Made by a program: the position numbers and the translations under genes | Notes under the pieces: generated by a model | What the model saw: the letters and a program-made list of their open reading frames with translations, nothing else | Databases searched by the model: none | Told to the model about the DNA's origin: nothing | Part shown: positions 45,633 through 54,087 of the stretch, piece after piece | Numbering within the stretch: position 1 is the stretch's first letter | Layout: every line of letters starts with the position of its first letter | Origin: Mucilaginibacter ginsenosidivorans | GTDB lineage: Bacteria > Bacteroidota > Bacteroidia > Sphingobacteriales > Sphingobacteriaceae | Assembly (NCBI RefSeq): GCF_007971025.1 | Contig: NZ_CP042436.1 | Span: forward strand, 4,340,001 to 4,404,000 | DNA length: 64,000 bases | Direction: 5' to 3'

Positions 45633-46989
45633 CGAACGGTATCTGGTATTTTTCGAGCCGGCGGTATAAGGCACTCCTGGTAAGGCCCAGTGATTTCGCT
45701 GCCCGCGCTATTTTGTTATGATGAAATTCAAGCGCGCGTTTGATCATCTCGACCTCCATTTCCTCCAGGGTCACCACCCCTACTCCCGGCATCTGCAAAT
45801 TACCTTTTTTTACCGGCGATAGTTCCAGTTGCGACCGAAAATCTTTAATATCCAGCACATCCTTTTTGCTAATAAGGATAGAACGTTCCACCAGGTTTTT
45901 CAGTTGGCGAATGTTGCCGGGCAATGGCAAAGTTTGCAGCCACTTCATCGCGTTGACAGATACGGTTAGTTTAGGGCGATTATATATCTCCTTTAAATTA
46001 TTGATGAAAAAATTGACCAACAAAGGAATATCCTTCGGGCGCTCGCGCAGGGCAGGCAGATAAACGGTGATCAGGTTAATTCGATAAAGCAGGTCCTCCC
46101 TAAAACTTTGACGGGCAACCATCTCGTTCAGGTTCTTATTGGTGGCGCATACAACGCGAACGTCGACTGTTTTTGTACGGCTGCTTCCCAACACCTCGTA
46201 GGTACGGTCCTGCAATACCCGCAGTAACTTTACCTGGCTGCCGGCATCCAACTCGCCAATTTCATCCAGGAAGATGGTGCCTTTATTGGCCATTTCGAAT
46301 CGACCCATCCTGTCAAACCTTGCATCGGTAAATGCCCCGCGAATGTGCCCGAACATCTCACTTTCGAACAGGGAGGTCGAAATACCTCCAAGATTCACTT
46401 TAATAAAAGGCTTATTTCGGCGCAAACTGTTTTGATGGATAGCCTCTGCTATCAATTCCTTGCCCGTTCCGCTTTCTCCCATCACCAGTACCGAGGCATC
46501 TGTACCTGCAACCCGCCCGATAGTTTCCAATATATCCAGCATGTTCGGATCCTCGCCGATGATGTGTTGAAAGTTATACTGGCTATCCAGTTGTTTCCGG
46601 GTACTGTGCTGCGCTTTTTTATCCTGAAGGTCGAGCAGAGTTTTTACCGATTGCAGCAAATGATCGTTATTCCAGGGCTTGTTGATAAAATCGTTCGCGC
46701 CCAGTTTCATGCCTTTTACAGCCAGTTCGATACTCCCCCACCCTGTTATTAATATCACCGGCACCGCCGGGTCGGCCTGTTTAATCTTAGCAAGCAGACT
46801 CATACCCTCCTCGCCAGACGTAGCAATAGAGAAATTCAGATCGAGGATGACCAATTCAGGGTGCCGTTTTTTGACAATGTTTAAAGCGTCACCAGGCGAA
46901 GGCGTGTCAGCAACCTCGTAACCTTCACTTTTTAAAAGTAATTGCAGCGAGGTGCGTACAGCTATATCATCGTCAATTATTAGTATCAT
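45616..46989 (-). CDS. NtrC-family sigma-54-dependent response regulator
   Basis: Activates sigma-54 promoters after phosphorylation. Receiver domain with D50 in 'VILDLNFS'; AAA+ domain with Walker A 'GESGTGKE' (171-178) and Walker B region 'GTIFLDEIGEL'; Fis-type helix-turn-helix at the end ('NKIARAAKSLGLTRSALYRRLEKY'). The sigma-54 contact loop reads GAFTDA (218-223) where the textbook motif is GAFTGA. 457 aa, normal. It sits at the end of the ABC efflux genes, just before its kinase. The palindrome at 53001-53016 and the -24/-12-like box at 52934-52950 before the first gene of the run are its likely targets. Confidence 0.94.
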   Translation of the reverse strand: MILIIDDDIAVRTSLQLLLKSEGYEVADTPSPGDALNIVKKRHPELVILDLNFSIATSGEEGMSLLAKIKQADPAVPVILITGWGSIELAVKGMKLGANDFINKPWNNDHLLQSVKTLLDLQDKKAQHSTRKQLDSQYNFQHIIGEDPNMLDILETIGRVAGTDASVLVMGESGTGKELIAEAIHQNSLRRNKPFIKVNLGGISTSLFESEMFGHIRGAFTDARFDRMGRFEMANKGTIFLDEIGELDAGSQVKLLRVLQDRTYEVLGSSRTKTVDVRVVCATNKNLNEMVARQSFREDLLYRINLITVYLPALRERPKDIPLLVNFFINNLKEIYNRPKLTVSVNAMKWLQTLPLPGNIRQLKNLVERSILISKKDVLDIKDFRSQLELSPVKKGNLQMPGVGVVTLEEMEVEMIKRALEFHHNKIARAAKSLGLTRSALYRRLEKYQIPFDEAED

Positions 46990-47016
46990 ATTACAATTGC
47001 AAGTATAAGCAAATGG

Positions 47017-48198
47017 TTATTCTTCATGCAGTGCCACCGCCGGGTAAATTGCTGCAGCCTGTTTACCAGGATATAAGGCACAAACCGTCACCAGCAAATA
47101 GATAAATATGATCGACAGTATGAGCGCCACAATGTAAATCCCTGCTTCAAGATTGAACACGTTCAGTAAAGGAAACTGGATCGCAAAAAAAGTCCCAATT
47201 ATAAGGGAGAACGTGGTGAGCACCAAGGCTTCTGAAACCAATTGTGATGATACAGACTTCGCGGTTGCCCCAATAGCCCTGCGCAAACCTATTTCGCCAC
47301 GGCGTTTATTGATGTTGTACCAAAGTACGCCGAACAGCCCCATCGCCACGTTAATGATCAAAAAACATGCAACGATGGATGTAACGATCATCGGTATTAG
47401 GCTCCAAAGGTTGGCGCTTTTGCGCTTATTTGCCATATGCTCTATCTCGACATTGGAATCCTTCATATAACTAGCCATCGTCTTATATAGCTTGCTTTCA
47501 AATGCAGCATCCGCACCCGGCGTCACCCTGATCATGATCTTACCCAGCCAATGGAATGATCCGGTGTCTACCCTTTTATAGATAGCCGGACGAGCCAGCG
47601 CGTAATCGCCACCTGCTTTTACTCCCTGCACAACGCCTATGACCCTGAGGCTGTTTTTTGCGTCGCCCTCATCCATCAATTTCCCAACTGCTTCTTCAGA
47701 ACCAAATAATTTATCTTTCAATGAATTATTGATGATAACAGGTGTAGTTTTTGCCATGCCATCTGCTTTTTCGAACCACCTGCCATGCAGCACCTGAATA
47801 TTCATCGTATTTTTATAGTTATCATCGGCAGTATAGTGGTCGGCATTGCTGGTACCCCCTTTATAATGCACGTCACCGGTCCATTGGTTGTTTGAAAAAG
47901 GTATATTATCGCTGCAAAAACTTGCTTCCTTTACCAAAGGCATTGATTTAATAGTTGCCCTCAGGTTTTCATAGAATGTGTTCAATGAATCCGTATTAGT
48001 GGTTTTGTAGGTATTATTGTAACTCACGGCCCACAAGTCGTTATAATCGAACCCGATAGGTTTTTTGTAATTGTTATAATAGTATACAAAAAGTGTAAAT
48101 ACTGCGAAGATGACCAGGAACGAGACCAGCATCTCGGACATCAATAAAAAGTTTTGCTTCTTTTTATTCCAGATCAGTTTAAATAAATGCTTGAACAT
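47017..48198 (-). CDS. FtsX/MacB-type ABC transporter permease (second of two)
   Basis: Inner-membrane permease: one N-terminal helix ('LVSFLVIFAVFTLFVYYY'), a periplasmic MacB_PCD-like domain (about 45-265), then three C-terminal helices of the FtsX domain ('RRGEIGLRRAIGATAKSVSSQLVSEALVL' coupling region). 393 aa. It differs in sequence from the preceding permease, so the two probably form a heterodimer rather than a duplicated pair. It acts with the ATPase at 49478 in outward, mechanotransmission-type transport. Confidence 0.92.
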   Translation of the reverse strand: MFKHLFKLIWNKKKQNFLLMSEMLVSFLVIFAVFTLFVYYYNNYKKPIGFDYNDLWAVSYNNTYKTTNTDSLNTFYENLRATIKSMPLVKEASFCSDNIPFSNNQWTGDVHYKGGTSNADHYTADDNYKNTMNIQVLHGRWFEKADGMAKTTPVIINNSLKDKLFGSEEAVGKLMDEGDAKNSLRVIGVVQGVKAGGDYALARPAIYKRVDTGSFHWLGKIMIRVTPGADAAFESKLYKTMASYMKDSNVEIEHMANKRKSANLWSLIPMIVTSIVACFLIINVAMGLFGVLWYNINKRRGEIGLRRAIGATAKSVSSQLVSEALVLTTFSLIIGTFFAIQFPLLNVFNLEAGIYIVALILSIIFIYLLVTVCALYPGKQAAAIYPAVALHEE

Positions 48199-48223
48199 GA
48201 TATGTTGATTTAAATGATTTGAC

Positions 48224-49456
48224 TTATTGCGCTTTTAATGCATTTACCACATTTAGTTTGGACATGCGCCATGCCGGGTAGACACCCGATAACAACCCGA
48301 ACAACAAACAAACTAACAGGCCGATAAACAGCACAGTAAAGTTGATAGTGAGTTCGAGGTTTGCGATAAGATGAGCGCTGTTGATAACCTGCAAAGCGAT
48401 AAAAGATAATACGATACCTATCAAACCGCCAAGAAGTGTAAGAATGATATTCTCCACTATAAATTGATAGACCAGCGTCATTGACGATGCACCGAAAGCT
48501 TTGCGAACCCCGATCTCTGACGAGCGCTCCATGATACGGGTAATGTTGATGTTCACCAGGTTAAGCGTAGGTAAAAGCATCACGATGACCGCAAATATGC
48601 TAATGGCCGTGATTGCGATAAACGTACCTGAATGTTTATCATCACCTGTATCAACGTAAGCTTTGATGTAGGTATCGGCATGGCTGTTAACCGTAGTAAA
48701 CATTTTATCTTCGGGTTTTAACCTTTTTATCATGGCCTCATATTCGTCGTGCATTTTGTCAAGATCTCCGGACGACCTGGCCAGCAGAATACCAAAATAA
48801 CCGCCACCGTAGCTCTTATTGTTTTTATATCCCTGGTCCTTGGCCACGGTATAGGGCAGGTAGATATCGCTGTAAAGCATATAGCTGGTAATTGGTACAT
48901 TTTTCACAACTCCAATAACGCGGTATTTTACATTATCCGCCTCGATATACTGTCCCACAACCGATCCGCCATCGCCGAAATATTCCTTTTTCATATCGGT
49001 CGAAATGACGGCAACCTTGTCGGCGTTGTCAACTTCTTTCTTGCCGAAAGGCTTCCCCTCTACAAAATCATATTCCAGTATTTCCCAGTACTCAGCGTTG
49101 GTGTATTTGTAGTTCACCGCTATCTTTTTATTGTTCACATAAGTGTTTGTTCCGTTAAAGCCCGACGAAATACCGATACTGACCGGGGTTTTCAAAGTGC
49201 GGGCATAATGATCGAGGAAATAGAAAGAAGGCGGTCCCGATTGCATGGTATTTTTACCCGACTGCGATATCCTTGAGACGTAAAGCGACCTGTCACGTTT
49301 TTTATCGGGGTAATTATCACCAACAACCTTATCAATGAATGCGGTAAGCACAAGCAGGATGGTTAGCGTAAAGCTTATACCGAACAAGCTGATAAAGGTG
49401 AAGAACTTTCGCCTTTTCAGTACCGCTATGGCTATTTTGAAATAATTTTTAAGCAT
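48224..49456 (-). CDS. FtsX/MacB-type ABC transporter permease (first of two)
   Basis: Same plan as its neighbour: N-terminal helix ('FTFISLFGISFTLTILLVLTAFI'), MacB_PCD-like periplasmic domain, three C-terminal helices with the coupling motif 'RSSEIGVRKAFGASSMTLVYQFIVENIIL' and a final 'SGVYPAWRMSKLNVVNALK', the classic MacB-type ending. 410 aa. Starts 21 bp after the ATPase gene. Confidence 0.93.
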   Translation of the reverse strand: MLKNYFKIAIAVLKRRKFFTFISLFGISFTLTILLVLTAFIDKVVGDNYPDKKRDRSLYVSRISQSGKNTMQSGPPSFYFLDHYARTLKTPVSIGISSGFNGTNTYVNNKKIAVNYKYTNAEYWEILEYDFVEGKPFGKKEVDNADKVAVISTDMKKEYFGDGGSVVGQYIEADNVKYRVIGVVKNVPITSYMLYSDIYLPYTVAKDQGYKNNKSYGGGYFGILLARSSGDLDKMHDEYEAMIKRLKPEDKMFTTVNSHADTYIKAYVDTGDDKHSGTFIAITAISIFAVIVMLLPTLNLVNINITRIMERSSEIGVRKAFGASSMTLVYQFIVENIILTLLGGLIGIVLSFIALQVINSAHLIANLELTINFTVLFIGLLVCLLFGLLSGVYPAWRMSKLNVVNALKAQ

Positions 49457-49477
49457 GGCTTGAATATTTTAAAGTGA

Positions 49478-50143
49478 TTACTGAACCTGCGAACCATCAA
49501 ACAACCGCACTAAGCGGTGAGTTTTGTGTGCCATATTCTCGTCGTGCGTAACCATTACGATGGTTGTGCCGTCCTTTTGGTTCAATTGCATCAGGATGTC
49601 CATAATTTCGTTGCCCATGGCACTGTCGAGGTTACCCGTAGGCTCGTCGGCCAGGATAATTTCCGGCCTGCCAACTATCGCCCTGGCTATCGCCACACGC
49701 TGCTTTTGACCACCGGATAATTGAGTAGGAAAGTGCTTGATGCGGTTAGATAGTCCGACTTTGGCCAAAGCTTCTGTGGCCAGTTGCTTTCTTTCTTTAG
49801 CGGTTACATCACGGTAAAGCAATGGTAATTCCACGTTATCCAGCACCTGCAAGTCGTTTATCAAATGATAGCTCTGAAAAATGAAGCCCAATTTTTTGTT
49901 ACGGAATTGTGCCAGCTGCTTATCGTTCAGGCTCTCTGTTCTCTGGTCGGCTATGCGTACATCGCCTTTGGTGGGCGCATCAAGCAGCCCCATAATATTA
50001 AGTAATGTACTTTTTCCGCAACCCGACGGGCCCATAATGGATAGGAATTCGCCTTTGGCAATATCCAGGCTTACACTACTCAGTGCCAGTGTTTCAACTG
50101 TATCGGTGCGGTAAACTTTTTCGATGTTTTGTAAACTTATCAT
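49478..50143 (-). CDS. ABC transporter ATPase (MacB/LolD type)
   Basis: Cytoplasmic ATPase of the efflux system: Walker A 'GPSGCGKST', signature 'LSGGQKQRVAIARA', Walker B 'IILADEPTGNLDS', and His switch in 'VMVTHDENMA'. 221 aa is standard for the MacB/LolD group, where the ATPase is a separate protein in Bacteroidota. Lies 21 bp after the channel gene. Confidence 0.96.
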   Translation of the reverse strand: MISLQNIEKVYRTDTVETLALSSVSLDIAKGEFLSIMGPSGCGKSTLLNIMGLLDAPTKGDVRIADQRTESLNDKQLAQFRNKKLGFIFQSYHLINDLQVLDNVELPLLYRDVTAKERKQLATEALAKVGLSNRIKHFPTQLSGGQKQRVAIARAIVGRPEIILADEPTGNLDSAMGNEIMDILMQLNQKDGTTIVMVTHDENMAHKTHRLVRLFDGSQVQ

Positions 50144-50164
50144 ATCGTTGTTTTCTATTTAAGG

Positions 50165-51619
50165 TTATTTATAAGTGATCTTTTGATTCGAGTCGAAATC
50201 AAAAAGTGACAGATAACGCAATTGATAGTAAGCGCTCCAGAAATCGCGCAGCGCGGCCACATAATCCCTTTTTGCCTGGTCATTTTCCTGGAAGGCAATG
50301 CTGAGGTCGGTGATGCTTAAATTACCCAACACATATCGCTCCTTTGCTATCTGATATTTTTCCCCCGCAATACTATCAGCCTGGGCTGTCAGGCCCACCT
50401 GCTCTTTCATTTGGTTGAATAGGGTAACCTGCGTTACGATCTGTTGTTTAAATGTTTGCTTATCCTGCTCCACTGCATATTCTGTAAATTTCTCATTGGC
50501 TTCGGCTGTTTTGATCTTCGATTTTGACCGGCCCCAATCCAAAACAGGGATACTAAAAGTCAATTGTATCAGCTGTTGTGTTTGTGGCGAGCGGTAGACC
50601 CCAGCGATATTAGGAGCCGAGTTTGACGTACCCAGGTTTGCGGTTAATGCGGCAGTAAGGCCGGTTTGGCCATGTGCTATGGCTACATCGCGTTTGGCTT
50701 CGGCTATTCTTCTTACAAACGCAATGGCATCCGACCGGTTGGCATAAGCTTCTTCCAGAACCCTGTCAGCCGATACGGTCATTGAACTGATACTCTCCGG
50801 AACAATTAAAGTTATCCGGTCGTCACCTTCCTGGCTGATATAACTGCGCAAGTTGAGCGTTGCTAACTCCATGTCGCGTTTGGCATTACCAACGGCCTTT
50901 TTTGCGTTTAATAATTCGAGTTGTAGCTGCAATATTTCGTTCCGGGTGATCTTACCCATCTGGAATTTAGTATTCGCAATCTTGAGGATATTTTCTGTAT
51001 TTGAATAGTTGGTTTGTGCTATCTGCAAATTTACCTGTGCAAGCAGCAGGTCGAAAAAGTAGCCTGTCGCAGTAATTGATATCTGTTCCTGGGCCTCGAT
51101 ATAAGCCTGCTTGCTTTCGTTATAAAGCAGCGGCTGTATCCTTTTTTCCCACTTTAAGCTATTGTATTGGCCCAACGGCTGACTTATACCTATAGCGTAA
51201 GGAACACCATTATACAACACATTATGCCTGTCAAAATCGTCGAAGCGTTGCAGCTGGGTTTGGCCATAAATGGTTGCACCGGTAGCAGTAATGCTCTGAC
51301 TGAAGTTTAGCGTCATTTCGGAGTTATCATTATGTATCGGCTGAAAAAGTATCGTACCATCGGGTTGCAAAACCTGAAGGTTGGTTTTGCTGTAACCCGG
51401 CAAGTTGCCGGTTAATGAAAGCTGGGGGTTATAGTTGGATTTAAATGTACGCCATTGCCAGTATTTGGTTTCGCGCGTGGTAACAGCCTGTTTGGATGCG
51501 ATAGAGTTTCCCTTGGCCAGTTCCACCACATCGTGTAAGGTAAGCCTGATGGTATCCCCGCCCGAACAAAAGGCTGTTGTGCTAAGTAATAGTAATATTG
51601 CTGTATATAAAAATTTCAT
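50165..51619 (-). CDS. TolC-family outer-membrane channel
   Basis: Outer-membrane exit duct for the ABC pump. Cleavable signal ('YTAILLLLSTTAFCSG'). Two long coiled-coil repeats typical of the OEP fold ('NTENILKIANTKFQMGKITRNEILQLQLELLNAKK' region and 'AKERYVLGNLSITDLSIAFQE' region). 484 aa. It lies between the adaptor and ATPase genes, so the tripartite set is complete. Confidence 0.92.
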   Translation of the reverse strand: MKFLYTAILLLLSTTAFCSGGDTIRLTLHDVVELAKGNSIASKQAVTTRETKYWQWRTFKSNYNPQLSLTGNLPGYSKTNLQVLQPDGTILFQPIHNDNSEMTLNFSQSITATGATIYGQTQLQRFDDFDRHNVLYNGVPYAIGISQPLGQYNSLKWEKRIQPLLYNESKQAYIEAQEQISITATGYFFDLLLAQVNLQIAQTNYSNTENILKIANTKFQMGKITRNEILQLQLELLNAKKAVGNAKRDMELATLNLRSYISQEGDDRITLIVPESISSMTVSADRVLEEAYANRSDAIAFVRRIAEAKRDVAIAHGQTGLTAALTANLGTSNSAPNIAGVYRSPQTQQLIQLTFSIPVLDWGRSKSKIKTAEANEKFTEYAVEQDKQTFKQQIVTQVTLFNQMKEQVGLTAQADSIAGEKYQIAKERYVLGNLSITDLSIAFQENDQAKRDYVAALRDFWSAYYQLRYLSLFDFDSNQKITYK

Positions 51620-51664
51620 TGCTAATTCGATCTAATGTTACTGATGTCCGGCAGCACTCTCTGG

Positions 51665-52909
51665 TCACTTAATGTTCAACTCCTTCGTGTTTTTATACTC
51701 GCTCATATCCGAGGTTATCACTTCGTCACCTTGCTTTATCCCGTTCACTACTTCTACATAGTCAAAATTGCTCAGGCCGGTATGAACAGAGTGTTTTACG
51801 GCCCTGTTGCCATTGATGACAAAAACATCCTGCGGACTTGCGCCTTTAAATGCCGCACCGTTTGCTACACGCAACACCTTAGTGTGCACAGCAGTTACCA
51901 GGAAAACATCCACTTTCATATTTGGGCGCAACTGCTTGTTGTTGCGCTCTTCCAGCTGAATATCAAAATAGATAATGCCGTTTTGCACCGACGGATTAAC
52001 ATTTGATACGGTTCCCTTTAATTGGGTATCGTTAATGCGGACGATAACCGGCATACCTGTATGCAATTGGTCGAGATAAGTATCTGAAAGGCTCCCGGTA
52101 ACTTTAAAGCTGCTGAGATCGGCTATACGGGCCAGGGTCTCGCCTTCTTTTATATTGGCCCCGATATTTTTGTTGACAAAAGTCACAACCCCGCTTCGGG
52201 TAGCCACCACGTCGGCAAGTTTCAATTTACGCTCCAGTTCATTCAGGTCGTTCTGCTGGATGTCGGCGGCTATTTCAGCCTCTTTCTCCTCTATCAGCAT
52301 GGTTTTCTGTTTGCTTTTTATCTCGTTCTCTATTTGCTTTTTTTCCAGCATTGCAACTTTAAGGTTCAATTCGGCCTGCTCTATATCTTCGCGCGTGCCA
52401 CCACCTGCTTTATAAAGGCGCTTTGCATTTTCAACAGCATCTTTCAAATTGCCTATGCGCAGTTCCTTTATGTCGTTGTTGGATTGTATATCGAAATAAC
52501 TTTTATCCAGATCAAGCTTGAGTTTGGCTATCTCGGCGCGCTTGGTCTCTAACTGAAATTTCTGTTTGGCGTAATCGTTTTCCGATGCTGATTTATCAAG
52601 GGTAAGTATAGACTGGCCAGCTTTTACCTTACCACCGGCATCAGTCACTACTTTTTTTATCGACGCGTTCACCGGGCTTGTGATGATCTCTTCAAACTCG
52701 GGTAACACCTCGCCCGAAGCGTTCAATGTATTTTCTACATCCCCTATTTCAACTTTAGCCGTTGTTATTTCTGCCCGGGTTACAGAGGAGCCGAGAAATA
52801 TTCTGATAAGCCATATAACAATTGCTATAACGGCAATAGCTATTATGATGACAACAGTTGTTTTCTTTCGTTTCTGTACTAGTACTTCCTGGGTAATTTC
52901 GGTATCCAT
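51665..52909 (-). CDS. MacA/HlyD-family membrane-fusion adaptor
   Basis: Links the ABC permeases to the TolC-like channel. One N-terminal membrane anchor (about residues 16-38, 'VVIIIAIAVIAIVIWLIRIF'), then lipoyl halves, a long coiled coil (about 115-230, 'LETKRAEIAKLKLDLDKSYF'), and beta-barrel domains ('VIVRINDTQLKGTVSNVNP'). 414 aa. First gene of the run; the sigma-54-like box lies 25-41 bp before the start codon. Confidence 0.93.
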   Translation of the reverse strand: MDTEITQEVLVQKRKKTTVVIIIAIAVIAIVIWLIRIFLGSSVTRAEITTAKVEIGDVENTLNASGEVLPEFEEIITSPVNASIKKVVTDAGGKVKAGQSILTLDKSASENDYAKQKFQLETKRAEIAKLKLDLDKSYFDIQSNNDIKELRIGNLKDAVENAKRLYKAGGGTREDIEQAELNLKVAMLEKKQIENEIKSKQKTMLIEEKEAEIAADIQQNDLNELERKLKLADVVATRSGVVTFVNKNIGANIKEGETLARIADLSSFKVTGSLSDTYLDQLHTGMPVIVRINDTQLKGTVSNVNPSVQNGIIYFDIQLEERNNKQLRPNMKVDVFLVTAVHTKVLRVANGAAFKGASPQDVFVINGNRAVKHSVHTGLSNFDYVEVVNGIKQGDEVITSDMSEYKNTKELNIK

Positions 52910-52933
52910 GTATGCAATTTTGCCTTAACAGTT

Positions 52934-52950
52934 TACAAGCGCCATACCAA
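52934..52950 (-). promoter_or_regulatory. Candidate sigma-54 (-24/-12) promoter of the ABC efflux run
   Basis: On the minus strand TTGGTATGGCGCTTGTA matches the consensus TTGGCACGnnnnTTGCA at 10 of the 13 defined positions, with GG and TTG at exact spacing. The -12 GC is GT here, a departure from the most conserved pair. A start site about 12 bp further would leave a short leader. The presence of an NtrC-type activator gene in the same run supports the call. Confidence 0.5.
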
Positions 52951-53000
52951 ACACAAATACTTATAAATCAATTGTTTACTATTTATAAATTTCAAGAAAG

Positions 53001-53016
53001 TGTCCGATACCGGACA
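53001..53016. promoter_or_regulatory. Perfect palindrome, likely upstream activating site
   Basis: TGTCCG and CGGACA are exact inverse complements around ATAC. The centre is about 65-75 bp upstream of the -24/-12-like box, in the range for NtrC-family enhancer sites. It is a 16-bp element in otherwise AT-rich DNA. It could also serve the divergent gene at 53148. Confidence 0.6.
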
Positions 53017-53071
53017 GATTTAACGATTTCGGGCAGGCTAAATCAATTCATTTGCACCGCAGATGATTTTT

Positions 53072-53102
53072 TTGATTTTTATTATCCCTGTTTGTATATT
53101 TA
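53072..53102 (+). promoter_or_regulatory. Candidate promoter of the small outer-membrane protein
   Basis: TTG (53072-53074), 20 bp, TATATTTA (53095-53102), one mismatch to TAnnTTTG. It lies 45 bp before the start codon. Confidence 0.4.
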
Positions 53103-53147
53103 TCTAAGTATCAACCTATTTATCAATTTACCTTAACTTAAATCATT

Positions 53148-53660
53148 ATGAAAAAGATCTATCTTATTTTAGGGTTTTTGCTTTTTTCCTGCTTGTTTTT
53201 TACAGACGCAAAAGCACAATCGTCAGGCGACTGGCATTTTGATATCGGGCCGAATGTGGCTATTCCTATCCGAAATCTATCCTACTATACTTCTCTTGGC
53301 ATAGGAGCCGACGTTGCCGCCACGACAAACATCACAACTGAGGTGGCCGTGGGTGGCAGGGCGAATTATTCTTACTTTATCGGTAAAACTCCGCTCTTAG
53401 CCACCGAATCACATGGTGCGAGCGTCATTAATATCACGGCAGACGGCAGCTACACTTTTCCGATGAATATCTATGCCGGTGTCGACCTCGGCGTGGGCTT
53501 TCTATCATCAAACGGCCAAAGTGATACCGAATTTGCACGGATATTCAACCTGGGGTATAAATGGGACCAAAGTAAGCAGCATACCTATATTTTTACCGTA
53601 TATTTCGACCAGACAACCTACCAGAAGTGCCTTGGTGTTAGAGCGGCGGTAAGGCTTTGA
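53148..53660 (+). CDS. Small secreted outer-membrane beta-barrel-like protein
   Basis: 170 aa with a clear signal peptide ('LGFLLFSCLFFTDAKAQ'). The mature part is a run of alternating hydrophobic strands with Gly/Tyr turns ('ADGSYTFPMNIYAGVDLGVGF', 'HTYIFTVYFDQTTYQKCLGV') ending in '…RAAVRL', like small eight-stranded outer-membrane barrels. I do not recognise a specific family. It is divergent from the ABC efflux run and shares the palindrome-bearing gap, so it might be co-regulated. Confidence 0.65.
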   Translation: MKKIYLILGFLLFSCLFFTDAKAQSSGDWHFDIGPNVAIPIRNLSYYTSLGIGADVAATTNITTEVAVGGRANYSYFIGKTPLLATESHGASVINITADGSYTFPMNIYAGVDLGVGFLSSNGQSDTEFARIFNLGYKWDQSKQHTYIFTVYFDQTTYQKCLGVRAAVRL

Positions 53661-53720
53661 TCGGATAAAAACACTTTATCATAAAGCCTGTTGTTAATAA
53701 TATCAATAACAAAACCTGAC

Positions 53721-53999
53721 ATGAAAAGGCTTACCAAACAGGACATAGATGACCAACTCAAAGGATTGAAAGGATGGGAATACAAAGAGAACTATATCTT
53801 CAAAAATTTCATTTTTCAAACTTTTTTCGAGGCCTTTACGCTATTGTGTAAGGCAGCGTTTATTGCCGAAAAACTGGATCATCACCCTGATTGGTCGGGC
53901 GTATATAATAAAGTGACATTAAAGCTGAATACCCATGATGCCGGTGGCGTAACTCAAAAAGACATTGACTTTGCCATTGAAATTGAGAAATCGATGTGA
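53721..53999 (+). CDS. Pterin-4a-carbinolamine dehydratase
   Basis: Dehydrates 4a-hydroxytetrahydrobiopterin to recycle the cofactor of aromatic amino acid hydroxylases. The active-site pattern is 'AEKLDHHPDWSGVYNKVTLK' (His-His-Pro with the downstream Tyr and Val) and 'THDAGGVTQKDIDFA'. The ATG at 53721 gives 92 aa, the family norm; an upstream TTG frame to 53691 adds an unlikely extension. No phenylalanine hydroxylase gene is nearby, so it acts in trans or has another role. Confidence 0.92.
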   Translation: MKRLTKQDIDDQLKGLKGWEYKENYIFKNFIFQTFFEAFTLLCKAAFIAEKLDHHPDWSGVYNKVTLKLNTHDAGGVTQKDIDFAIEIEKSM

Positions 54000-54026
54000 A
54001 ATAGTACATCATCTGTTTCACATCGA

Positions 54027-54056
54027 TTGACCACCATAGAAAACGGGTTATATTAG
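54027..54056 (+). promoter_or_regulatory. Candidate promoter of the GH43 gene
   Basis: TTG (54027-54029), 19 bp, TATATTAG (54049-54056), one mismatch to TAnnTTTG. It lies 31 bp before the start codon. Confidence 0.35.
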
Positions 54057-54087
54057 TGGCATCATTCCAATATTAAACCGTTTTACT

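Noticed and set aside
48749..49276. 175-codon plus-strand open frame
   Set aside because: Antisense to the first FtsX/MacB permease; product lacks family features.
53721..53999. Phenylalanine hydroxylation operon around the pterin dehydratase
   Set aside because: No hydroxylase or pterin reductase gene is adjacent.
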